This document shows positions 1-7,893 of a DNA stretch of 17,156 nt, one piece after another. Source of the DNA: Podila epigama (Eukaryota > Mortierellomycota > Mortierellomycetes > Mortierellales > Mortierellaceae); the NCBI GenBank assembly GCA_015679605.1, contig JAAAVE010000442.1, positions 1 through 17,156 of the forward strand. Direction: 5' to 3'. A program made the translations under genes and the position numbers. The notes under the pieces were generated by a model. That model had not been told where the DNA came from and ran no database searches. It was given only the letters and a program-made list of their open reading frames with translations. Numbering within the stretch: the stretch's first letter is position 1; each line of letters starts with the position of its first letter.

Positions 1-42
1 ATATACATGCATTGAAAAAGGGTAATGCTATAATACAATGGC

Positions 43-2001
43 CTACAGTTTGCCATGGTGGTTTGGGTAACGTTTAAGAGTCCGGTTACGACTCGGACTT
101 TCGTGTGAACTCATCATCGACTGTAATGGTCGCCAGCCAACGACCTTGTTTCCTCCTCGGTCGCTATGGTCGCCATGTACAGACATGGAGAATGGTAGCG
201 TTGCCCAGCTCATCTTGGGAGCGGGCGGGGGCTGTATCGTGTCGAATCGGCTATTAGAATCTTGTTTGCGTGGTGGGGTTTCGAACTCATTACCAAACAA
301 GAAGGGATTGGGCGATAATGACGATACGTTCTTGTTATCGTTTCCGCTATTGAAGTTGTCGTCATCATCGTCGAGGTTATCGTCACTATCGTCGAGAGCG
401 TTCCTTGTGCTCCTTGACTTCGGCTTCGTTGGCGTGCTCAAAATCATATGGTCGTCATAATCACTCTCAAGAGCACTGTCTCCGTCTAGTTCCGTCTCGT
501 CAACCAGGTCTCCATCAACTTCCGTGTTACAAACAAGGCCGTCCGTATCCTCCTTCTCCTCAACCCCCCGCAGCTCTTGTTTCTGTCCTTGTGGACTGAC
601 CGAGTTTGCTTTGTTTTCCCTAAGTGGGCGCTGAGTAAACCGTCCAATGTCAAAAGCTGAACTGCTCGGTAACGAAAACGGTCTACCTGGTTGCACGGGG
701 AAGACAGCAGACCTTTTTTTCTTTTTAGGGGTCCAAAACCCATCGGCGATGGATAATGATAGATCTTGTTGACTTTTCCCTCTTCCTCTTTCTCCCTCTC
801 CCACCTCTTCGTTTTGCTTTTCGTGTTCGTCATCCAGTTCGTCCTCATATGGGTCATCATCTTCAGTATCACAAGGTAAGGTTGGGATCTTGAGCTTGTA
901 ATTAGCCATTGGGTCGTAGCTCAGCGGATCAAACAAGCGTCTCGGCGGCGACAGTGATCGCTGGACTAATTTGCCTCTTGCGTCTCTCTTCTTGGATGGT
1001 GTCCTGGCAATAGGAGATCTTGCTTGTCCGAAATATTGCCTACGCCACAGAGCATTCTCTGAAGTGTATATCTCTGTAACAGGCTGAAGTGCAGGTAGCT
1101 GTTGGCGGGTAGAGGGTATTGACGATGATGATGATGACTCGCCTGGCTCACTTTGCTGTTCTTTATGCAAATGCAACCGCTGTCGTTGCTTTTGCTGTTG
1201 CAAAATCCGACTCATGAGTTCAAGATCGTGCGAGTCATCCTGATCGAGGGCGGCCATGAAGTGACCCCTGCTCCTGGATCTTGTAATAGGACGGGTAGAT
1301 GGTGAGGATGGCCCTGTAGATGGTGCTCTTGATGTTGATCCTCCTAGGGACGGCGTACTCGATCCAGATGCATAGTCCGAGAACTGATCAATGTCCTTGC
1401 GGCCAACAAGATGTTCCATCGTGCCTTCGACACTGCCACCATCTTCAAGATCTGACTGATGTTCGTAGTCGTCGTATTCGAGCTCATCATTCTCATCGCC
1501 TTGTTCCGTATACTCCGTTTCTAGGATATTTGGTTCCAAGTTGGCAAGTGTCGTGCCGCCACAGATATCGTTTTCTGTGAGATTGCCTACTGCCTCCTCT
1601 TCTACCTCCTCGATAGCCTCATTTTCTTGGCACACCTCAGACTCCTTGTTGCTCGAGCCATCAACCATAAGCAGACTTTGCTTCTCTGCTGGTAATGTGG
1701 CCGATTCTCCCCTCGTTGAATCCGACGTGCTAGAGTTGGCAAACGACGTCTCACTTACATCTTCTTGCACGTTGCCCATCATTGTCGTCACTTGATTCAT
1801 ACCATCTTCAAGAAGTGGATCTTGTGCATCTGTGACAGACTCTACAGTAGCTGTGTCACTGGCGATGAGAACCTCAGCGGTGTTCAAGGGAGCAACAGAC
1901 GTCGCATCTGATGCATTCTGTTGACATGTTGGACTTTTTTCTGCTCCTAGCACGATCATGGACAGCGATGATGTATAGGGAAAAAAAAATAGCGAACGCA
2001 T
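43..2001 (-). CDS. Acidic Ser/Asp-rich hypothetical protein with six CDK consensus sites
   Basis: Uninterrupted 652-codon frame ending in TAG; I do not recognise the family. It is low-complexity with long acidic tracts (about residues 121-185, 380-395 and 480-550), a poly-Ser run near 289-294 and a Gln-rich stretch near 267-284. Full CDK consensus sites S/T-P-x-K/R are visible at T334, S351, T424, T523, T575 and S635. A basic KKKKR at 426-430 could be a nuclear localisation signal. This suggests a disordered nuclear protein phosphorylated in the cell cycle; that role is inference. The start is uncertain: the first ATG (1999-2001) gives a hydrophobic N-terminus read from a T-run that looks like leader or intron, and the second in-frame ATG (1957-1959, residue 15) is at least as likely. 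An upstream exon cannot be excluded. The length of the open frame makes a real gene likely. Confidence 0.72.
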   Translation of the reverse strand: MRSLFFFPYTSSLSMIVLGAEKSPTCQQNASDATSVAPLNTAEVLIASDTATVESVTDAQDPLLEDGMNQVTTMMGNVQEDVSETSFANSSTSDSTRGESATLPAEKQSLLMVDGSSNKESEVCQENEAIEEVEEEAVGNLTENDICGGTTLANLEPNILETEYTEQGDENDELEYDDYEHQSDLEDGGSVEGTMEHLVGRKDIDQFSDYASGSSTPSLGGSTSRAPSTGPSSPSTRPITRSRSRGHFMAALDQDDSHDLELMSRILQQQKQRQRLHLHKEQQSEPGESSSSSSIPSTRQQLPALQPVTEIYTSENALWRRQYFGQARSPIARTPSKKRDARGKLVQRSLSPPRRLFDPLSYDPMANYKLKIPTLPCDTEDDDPYEDELDDEHEKQNEEVGEGERGRGKSQQDLSLSIADGFWTPKKKKRSAVFPVQPGRPFSLPSSSAFDIGRFTQRPLRENKANSVSPQGQKQELRGVEEKEDTDGLVCNTEVDGDLVDETELDGDSALESDYDDHMILSTPTKPKSRSTRNALDDSDDNLDDDDDNFNSGNDNKNVSSLSPNPFLFGNEFETPPRKQDSNSRFDTIQPPPAPKMSWATLPFSMSVHGDHSDRGGNKVVGWRPLQSMMSSHESPSRNRTLKRYPNHHGKL

Positions 2002-2798
2002 GCGGGAGTCCAGGATGTGCGTGAAACGTGTTGGTTTTCATTTTTGCCACTGCACTGAGATAATCTAAGCCACTCTCTAGGTAAATTACACACATGCAAT
2101 CGACAGCACCAGAATCTGAACTGTGCTGTCAAACAACTACAGCGAGTTGGAGGTAGATAAAACCATTCGATGTAAAATAGGTATAGATCATCGTGAGACA
2201 GGTTTAGTTTTACCCTGCTAATGAAAGGTTATCGCAATAACAATTGAACCTTTTACGAGAGGAAACCGTTTCCTTGGGATAGTTGGTATTTGGACCTGTC
2301 TGAGTAGGCAATGGTCCGAGACTATCATCCGTTTGGATTATGGCTAAATGCCTTTAAGTTCAGAATCCGTGCTGGAACGCAAACGCGAACGCGACGATTA
2401 CTGTCTTTCAATGGCATGTTGAAGACGAATAAACTTCAGTCCCTAAATCATACAAGTCAGAATCGCGCGAGTAGCGGGGAAGGCGGCTATCGCTTGGAGT
2501 GTTCTTGGGCGAGCCTGTCTGTTAATGTCTTATAAGCACTGTACGAAGACCTGCCTGAAATGATAGCAGCACTCAAAAATACCAATGGACCCAACAACAA
2601 GCTTAAGAGAAAAACCACGTGGTAAGAACAAGAATAGTTGCATTTGAAGTTATGTAAACTACTAAACTGAGAAGGGTGTTGAGGGTCTACTTGTACTATC
2701 TTGTGGGGGACCGGTAACTATCATTTCGTTTGACACGATGCCACAGTGGTAGAAAAACACGACTAGTGATGGCAACACAGTGTCGATGGATGCAACAT
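2002..2798. other. Intergenic region, no supportable gene
   Basis: This 0.8-kb stretch lies between the 5' end of the acidic-protein gene and the 3' end of the small secreted-protein gene, both on the minus strand, so it should hold the 3' flank of one and the promoter of the other. The open frames here (for example 2311-2535 plus, and a 78-codon ATG-less frame around 2474-2713 minus) are about as long as chance predicts, and they match no family I know. Confidence 0.5.
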
Positions 2799-3113
2799 TC
2801 AGGTTTTATTGGCATTTACCCCCTTCAATCCACGGCGTTCACAACACTGATGGAAGGCCCAATTCCTGTCTCCAACATCACACCAGGTAAAGCTTCCTAA
2901 AGGATTATAGTCTGCGAATGTTCCGTAATGTATCTCATTGCGATTGTCATAACGACAGCAATATTGTGTCCCATCTTCGATCTGGAGAAGACGTTTATGA
3001 CGACCATTTTTTCCATCATCATAATTCCAGCCGTCGTCTTCGCACCCACACCACTTGGCATCAATAAGAAGAAGACTGGAGCACAACAGGATGGCTAAGC
3101 ACTTGAGGTTCAT
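2799..3113 (-). CDS. Small secreted cysteine-rich protein
   Basis: 104-residue frame that starts at an ATG and ends in TGA. Residues 1-19 form a classic signal peptide: Lys4, then a hydrophobic core, ending in IDA just before KWCGC. The predicted mature protein is about 85 residues with seven cysteines (CxC, then CC, C and CC). It is rich in Trp, Asp, Asn and Tyr and has a basic HKR site near residue 40 that a Kex2-type protease could cut. The architecture fits small secreted cysteine-rich proteins of fungi. I do not recognise the family and assign no function. An odd number of cysteines leaves one unpaired unless the protein dimerises. An AATAAA sequence overlaps the last codons (2805-2810). 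The gene appears intronless within the CDS; strong donor-like GTAAGC and GTAAGT sites upstream (near 3379 and 3219) could mark introns in the 5' UTR. Confidence 0.6.
   Translation of the reverse strand: MNLKCLAILLCSSLLLIDAKWCGCEDDGWNYDDGKNGRHKRLLQIEDGTQYCCRYDNRNEIHYGTFADYNPLGSFTWCDVGDRNWAFHQCCERRGLKGVNANKT
2805..2810 (-). promoter_or_regulatory. AATAAA poly(A) signal overlapping the end of the CDS
   Basis: The hexamer AATAAA, read on the minus strand, lies in the final codons of the small secreted-protein gene, 3 nt before its TGA stop. If used, cleavage 10-30 nt downstream would leave a very short 3' UTR. Confidence 0.35.
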
Positions 3114-3545
3114 GATAGAATCTATACATCCTCAGCATAAGGCGAAAAAAGAAAGTGTCAATGAAACATGAAGCAGTTGAAGTACATAAAATTATGTCAC
3201 AAAGTAGCTACTTACAAATGTCAGGCAAGAAAAGTCGCAAGCTTGAACTGAGAATGGAAATGCAATGGACGATTGTCGTTGGAAAGTTGAGGATGAGCGC
3301 AGTCCCATCCTATGAGGATGGGGTGGTATTTAAGGCAAAAACCATTCTTAAGGATTGCTTTTTCTCTCATATGCTTACCTTGTATGCCCCTGCAGGTCGG
3401 CATCTCTCCTGGTTTCTTGACACCCAAATGGCTCATTGACAAACTAAGCACCTTTTTTTTGTTCTCTTGGCATCCGTCCCCTTTCTCTTTTTTTTCTGCA
3501 CCTGACATTTTTTTTCACCCTGCATCCACAATCCCGTCAGTCTCA

Positions 3546-4082
3546 GGTACTGTCCCACACTTTCCCTGCTATTTCTGTTCCCGCAACAATACAACAGCTG
3601 ATTACACGATTCAGGGCGATGCTATGTGTCACTCTGTGATTTATTCGCGCTTCAAAAATCGCATTTAGCTCTTGGCAACAATTCATGTACCTGTATGTAG
3701 TCGACAGAAAGGGCGAGGGACATATAAAAGTGCTGGTGTTGCATCTTCGGTATTCTTGAATGGCAGTATCATTGCGTCGAGGGAAGGGAATTTTGTTCCT
3801 GGTACAGGGTTACACTGGATTACCATGCATCTTAGGGTCCGGCTATGACAAGTTGGTGGTGGGCTTTGCCGATTTAAGCAACGCACTCGTGGGGTTGAGG
3901 ATGTCTGCTAGTTCAGCATCGTTCCAATCTTTATTGTTCGTAAACTGGATTGCAGGCCATGTGCGTCGAGAGGGAACGCGTTTTGGAGAGGCGTACTGCA
4001 GCATGAGGTAGTTGCTGTAACTGCCGAATACCTCAGCACCAAGCGATGTCCCATGTGTTTTGAATGAATAAGACCGGCGCGC
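3546..4082 (-). pseudogene. Possible decayed reading frame
   Basis: One minus-strand frame runs for 179 codons with only two internal stops (TAG at 3843-3845, TAA at 3810-3812), where about eight would be expected by chance. The upstream 79 codons read like ordinary hydrophilic protein (for example KDWNDAELADILNP), with mixed codon use. There is no start codon at the 5' end of the run, and no splice pair that I could find removes both stops. I do not recognise the product. It could be a gene relic, an unrecognised spliced gene or chance; the antisense 83-codon ORF at 3760-4011 may be its shadow. Confidence 0.22.
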
Positions 4083-4244
4083 TCACGTGGAAATCAGCAG
4101 ATTGGCACCACCAAGACGGCCGCAGTGAATGGCGCGATGGAGTACCACAACTACGAATGTCCATCATTCAAAAGTGGTTATACTATAATGTTTCGCGGTA
4201 CGCAAGGGCGGTTAGCATTGATAGCAATTGCCTGCGCGCAACCC

Positions 4245-4308
4245 TGAAGAGCCCCTTGACTGGTTCGCTAGATATCTGAAGAGCCCCTTGCCTGGTTCGC
4301 CAGATATC
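4245..4308. repeat. 32-bp tandem duplication, two copies
   Basis: Two adjacent 32-bp units (4245-4276 and 4277-4308) begin TGAAGAGCCCCTTG and end in GATATC. They differ at two positions (A/C at unit position 15, T/C at position 25), so 30 of 32 bases match. No coding context is supportable. Confidence 0.85.
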
Positions 4309-4760
4309 ATGAACGCCAGCAAGTGACTATTGTAAGCAACACTCGAGTTCAACTCCCAGTACATGTACAGTGTAAAATAGGATTAAAGTTACTCAAGTCC
4401 CGATGACGGTGCACACGTCAAGGAGAGGGTCCAGCCAAAGCAGAGATAACAAAAGCCAAAGTCATGGTCTGATACCTCTTGGCGCGCAGGACAAAAGAAG
4501 AGTGACCCCAGGACACAAGTCGGAGCCAAGAATAAAGAGATGTGAATGGAATGTTGCACTTGTACTACTGTCGCCGTTCAAGAGAAGAGAAGGCAGGTAC
4601 CATTGATGTCATTTTTTCAGTGAGCACTTCTCTTTAATTGCGACTCCGCAGGCCGCAGTTTTGACCGGTGCGGCGTGGGGGATGGAAACGGCGCGTTGTG
4701 TGACAAACCCAGACTAAACGCACCCAGATAAGGAGCACAAAACGAGTCCCAAGAAGGTTG

Positions 4761-4767
4761 TATAAAG
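4761..4767 (+). promoter_or_regulatory. TATA box of the Ser/His-rich gene
   Basis: TATAAAG lies 259 bp upstream of the ATG at 5026. It is followed by a long pyrimidine-rich leader (about 4775-5020, many CT and TTTC runs), as is common before highly transcribed fungal genes. The arrangement supports a plus-strand promoter with a 5' UTR of roughly 200 nt or more. Confidence 0.55.
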
Positions 4768-5025
4768 ACAGACGCGTTTCTCCATCACATCCCATCTCCC
4801 ATCCATTTTTCTCCACCTTCATATTTCTTTGCCCAACGTTTGTCAACGTTCGCTCTAATTACTTTCCCTACCCTTCCCCCCTATCTGGTCTTTCCTCTAT
4901 TTCTATTTTAGTCTCTCAATTGCTTTCTCTAGCCAAGTAGATTTTTCACATTTCAAGAAGCATTTTCTTCTTTTCTTTTCGTTTTTCTTTCTCGGAATAC
5001 CTAAATTTCCTCTATACACCTTTAC

Positions 5026-5865
5026 ATGCAGACAACCTCATCCAGCTCATCGTCGTCGTCTTCTTCGTCCAGAAAAACTCCTGTCGTTGTTATCCGCCGC
5101 ATCGCTCTAGTGGCCGAGCCCAAGGCCTCCTCATTAGTATCCTCCTCGAACTCTTCAACTTCAACATCCAGATTTGCAACCACCGCAAATACCACCACAT
5201 CTCATCCTAAATCCTGGTCACATCACGTCAATGACAACACCCAATCTCACACCAAGCATCATGTCCGTCAAAGTTCTGCCAGCTCAAGGTCTCTCTCGCC
5301 TGCAAACAAGGTCAACCATGTCTTCCGAACATCTTCTCGCAACTCTTGTCTTAGCCATAGTTCTTGATCTTCCCGTGGGAGTAGTATGACCACACTCGAG
5401 CACTTTGCCTTGAATGTTCATGGTCAGCAACCTCACCATAACCGCCGCCATGGCCTTGGCCACGGCTATAACCATAGTTTCTGCTCTGACCATAACCAAT
5501 CCAAGCTACATCCCCATTTTCAGCACATCTATAACCAGAGCCGTGTGCACTACAGGACCAGCGACCTTCCCCGTGGTCGACAGCAGGCCTTCAGTACCAA
5601 CAGTCATCAATGTTCGACTTGTTCTGTTGCTGCCAGGTCCTCCCACTCTAGTCGAAGCAACTCGATCTACTCCACAGCGTCAACCCAATCCTCTGTATCT
5701 CTCTACGATATCGACATTGCGCTTGAAAAAGTCAACAAGGACGCTGAGGACAGGACTGTAAACTATAGTCGATCTTCATCCATTTCATCAACATCATCCT
5801 CCTCCAGCATGACCAAGTTACGTTCCTTGGGTAGAGAGCTTCGACGGATTCTGTCAAGATCATAG
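5026..5865 (+). CDS. Ser/His-rich hypothetical protein, frame interrupted by an in-frame TGA
   Basis: From the ATG at 5026 a 113-codon frame ends at TGA (5365-5367). The same frame resumes at once and stays open to TAG at 5863-5865, with an ATG at 5386 giving 159 residues. Both halves are rich in Ser, His, Asn and Thr, and Ser-rich sequence flanks the stop on both sides, so they look like one protein of about 279 codons. The N-terminus has a long Ser run; the C-terminus has a Ser run followed by a basic amphipathic stretch (about the last 18 residues, LGRELRRIL). I do not recognise the family. Explanations are a sequencing error, a nonsense allele, stop readthrough, or an intron: 5289-5384 (96 nt, GT...AG) would keep frame, but its GTCTCT donor is unlike the others in this window. 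The TATA box and pyrimidine leader upstream, and AATAAA 21 nt after the last stop, support an expressed gene. Confidence 0.55.
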
Positions 5866-5885
5866 AAAAACACAACAACAACAAT

Positions 5886-5891
5886 AATAAA
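5886..5891 (+). promoter_or_regulatory. AATAAA poly(A) signal of the Ser/His-rich gene
   Basis: AATAAA lies 21 nt after the TAG at 5863-5865, within an A-rich CAACAATAATAAATA context. The position after the second half of the frame, and not after the internal TGA, suggests the transcript covers both halves. Confidence 0.5.
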
Positions 5892-6141
5892 TAGGACACA
5901 TACGCATAATCCAAAAAAATGTGAAAACCGTTGCTTAAGTGACAATGCCCTCTTGTTCCTGAAACATGTATATCGTTGCTTCTCCACATGCTTGCTACTA
6001 CGCGTAGTCAGCTACTCACAGTCAGACAGTGTATTGATTCTCCACTCGCCTCCTCTTCAGTCCACCAGCGCTCACAATAATTTTGCCATTCTCATAACCA
6101 CTCTTAACATCAGTCCTCTTCAAGTTCCTTTGCGTTTCATT

Positions 6142-6147
6142 TTTATT
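6142..6147 (-). promoter_or_regulatory. AATAAA poly(A) signal of TAF9
   Basis: Read on the minus strand, AATAAA lies about 130 nt after the TAF9 stop (6276-6278). It also overlaps the TAA stop of the possible alternative last exon (6143-6172). The 5866-6275 interval between the convergent Ser/His-rich and TAF9 genes otherwise holds only 3' flanking sequence that I can identify. Confidence 0.45.
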
Positions 6148-6275
6148 CTTGGTTTTGGCGAGATGTACTTTTCTAAGTTAAGTATTGTAATAGATTTATC
6201 ATATGAGAGTGGTTAGCAGCCCTAGCTTTTTTTTTTTACCTCCTTCTTCTTTCAACCAGCTTTAATTCTCCATTT

Positions 6276-7087
6276 TCATACCTCTGGGATCAATTGAAAG
6301 TTGACTGCAGTGAGACAGTGGCGTTCATGAGGTAGACGAATGCCATATTTTTCGGGAATCAAAGGCAGTGGTACCTTGTTCTTTTCCTCTGCCAGTTCCA
6401 GCAAAAACTAGTTGAGATCGTGTGCATATAATGTTTGTGTGAGTTTGGATATTGTTTTTGTAACATGCGAATCCCTTGTCTATCTCCTCTTTCATTTCGA
6501 CAGCTGTGTGTTTTCCCATGTTAGATATTCGATTGAAAACGTCCTGTATGAAAAACAAGCAGTTCTGTACCTCTTTTGGTGGTGGTGATGTAAAAGAATG
6601 ATTCACTCTTCCTTGGATTGCCAACTTTACGTCCTCGATCCCGACATCAGTCCGTCCAGCATGTTCAGAATATAAGAGTGCGTCCTGAAAAACATCTGTT
6701 GTGTATCCTAAGGGGTTTTGATTATGATGATATTAAAAATAAGTTCGAGAGACAACGTCAATAACACTGTTTTTCTCATGGCGACATACATGGCGACCCC
6801 TTCAGACAAAGAGCAACGACTCAAAAGAGAAGAAAATGTCAAGTTGATTTACTGTGAGCAAACTCGAGGAGTTGATGAATGACTTTTTGTTCTGCATCTT
6901 CGACAGAAAGTGATTGCAGGATCAGCGAAATGACTATCGTGGAATGTTGCATGAACAAAAAGAGAGAGAATTATTGAGTGGGGCATTTTCCTTTTCCACA
7001 TGTTCCAAATGCGAGTCCGTCTGTTTTTCTCTCTGACTGCCCCATGTACCAACCTTTTGCATCTCTTGGTAATGGCGTGTTTGTCAT
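6276..7087 (-). CDS. TAF9: TAF9, histone-fold subunit of TFIID and SAGA (four exons)
   Basis: Joined exons 7087-7054, 6933-6853, 6707-6571 and 6407-6276 give 127 residues. The product starts with PLPRDAKVISLILQS and carries a histone fold (about residues 8-82) with LLEFAHRYTTDV (33-44) and EDVKLAIQGRVNHSFTSPPP (63-82), then FLLELAEEKNKVPLP (85-99) and a C-terminal HCLTAVNFQL. These blocks are hallmarks of TAF9 (TAFII31/40), which pairs with TAF6 in TFIID and SAGA. The introns (7053-6934, 6852-6708, 6570-6408; 120, 145 and 163 nt) all end in AG. Donors are GTTGGT, GTAAAT and GTACAG, and phases match. The ATG gives an 11-residue first exon, and the family has similarly short N-termini. Animal TAF9 has a long tail that is absent here, as in fungi. 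An alternative last exon is possible because GAG|GTATGA at the stop is itself a donor. It is divergent from PLP2. Confidence 0.93.
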
Positions 7088-7569
7088 GGGTGGAGTATGT
7101 CTGCTTGTCTGCTTCAAAAGGATAAAAAAAAAAAACGAATATCATATTCGCTGTGGGCTTTTCACGTTCTCATTCTTTCTCGCAAATGCTACATCTCACT
7201 CACGTGCTGAATCGATCTTGCGCACAATATTTTTGCTTCGCCTTGTCCGAACAAAATGCAGCAAATTCGTTCTGGGGTAATAGCACCATATGTATGTTTG
7301 TGTTGCCTGAATGGGTAATGTAAATGTTGTGCATTGGCGTATATTATATGCAAGGGTTGTATAGACGATGGCTAAACTAAATCTGTTCATTCTTTTCCTT
7401 GCCTTTTTCTTGCTCAACAACAGCGCACCTGAACCAGCACCATCCATCCAATATCAAAAATGTACCAATATCTCTATGTTGAACAGATGAACAGCTAAAG
7501 TAAAAATGAAATCAGGACATAGTGCCGTTTGGGATATGTATTTGTTACACACACATTGATGCAGCTCAC

Positions 7570-7648
7570 CTTTGAATAACTCGGCAAAACAGAAACGCAA
7601 CACCGTGTTCAGACCCTGTTGGAGAACGACAGGACAAAGATCCTTCAC
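7570..7648 (-). other. Possible orphan exon resembling a mitochondrial carrier helix
   Basis: Minus-strand translation gives PVVLQQGLNTVLRF followed by FAELFK, close to the even-numbered helix of citrate-type mitochondrial carriers (P..x.RQG.N...RF......K). It is flanked by a good acceptor (AACAG before 7615) and a good donor (AAAG|GTGAGC after 7570). Neither the rest of a carrier nor the PxDxxK signature appears nearby, and PLP2 occupies the space upstream. It may be a relic or chance. Confidence 0.18.
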
Positions 7649-7830
7649 GACACGACAGGACTATGATATGACACGACACGCACTCCACTCAACGCTAAAT
7701 TTACAATTTCGCAGTCCGCTCACAGATCAGGACAGGCACAAAGTTTTTTTTTGTTACCTCCTTTTAAGCACTCTTCTCCTCATCTTTTTTTTATTTTAAT
7801 TTCACACTCTTGACACGACACAACACGACA

Positions 7831-7868
7831 CATCACATTACATTACATCACATCACATCACATCACAG
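7831..7868. repeat. ATCAC/ATTAC pentamer repeat in the PLP2 leader
   Basis: About seven tandem copies of a 5-bp unit (ATCAC with two ATTAC variants) lie 26-63 nt before the PLP2 ATG. They are followed by a consensus-like GAAAAAATGG start context. The tract keeps the PLP2 frame open upstream (Thr/His-rich), but there is no in-frame ATG before 7894. Confidence 0.75.
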
Positions 7869-7893
7869 GACTACACACCAGAAACACGAAAAA

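Larger units (their letters stand above)
3114..4750. other. Long gene-poor stretch with possible relics
   Basis: About 1.6 kb without a confident gene. The left part should hold the promoter of the minus-strand secreted-protein gene. It contains pyrimidine-rich DNA with T-runs at about 3452-3540, a TATAAAAG sequence on the plus strand at 3723-3730, a possibly decayed minus-strand frame (3546-4082), a 32-bp tandem duplication (4245-4308) and a GC-rich block near 4640-4700. Several short ORFs lie here on both strands; none matches a family I recognise and none has convincing splice structure. Confidence 0.5.
7088..7893. other. TAF9-PLP2 divergent intergenic region
   Basis: About 0.8 kb separates the two divergent start codons and should contain both promoters. 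The right end is pyrimidine-rich with T-runs (7745-7800), followed by CACGACA-type and ATCAC repeats just before the PLP2 start. A short minus-strand segment (7570-7648) reads like an orphan mitochondrial-carrier exon. No other gene is supportable. Confidence 0.5.

Noticed and set aside
1957-2001. Hydrophobic first residues of the acidic protein considered as a signal peptide
   Set aside because: They come from a T-run before a second in-frame ATG and lack a convincing cleavage site. The rest of the protein looks nuclear.
2311-2535. 74-codon plus-strand ORF, followed in frame by a further short open run
   Set aside because: There is no recognisable family, no promoter or splice support, and the length is within chance.
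2474-2713. 78-codon minus-strand frame with a hydrophobic segment and a polar tail
   Set aside because: It has no start codon, and open runs of this length are expected by chance in a region this size. T-rich DNA readily yields hydrophobic translations. Trial splicing with a short upstream ATG frame gave only peptides of about 30 residues.
3221-3508. Minus-strand ORF upstream of the secreted protein, with GTAAGC and GTAAGT donor-like sites
   Set aside because: Joining the possible exons to the secreted-protein frame meets a stop or the wrong phase at every acceptor. At most these are introns of a 5' UTR.
4321-4380. GAGTTCAACTCCC resembling a tRNA T-arm
   Set aside because: No A box, acceptor stem or anticodon arm can be drawn around it on either strand.
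5174-5499. ORFs overlapping the Ser/His-rich gene in other frames and on the minus strand
   Set aside because: They are shadows of a low-complexity gene. The frame from 5026 has the promoter, leader and matching composition on both sides of the TGA.
7196-7447. Minus-strand 83-codon ORF examined as the continuation of the carrier-like exon
   Set aside because: It lacks the PxDxxK carrier signature and no splice pair joins it sensibly to 7570-7648.
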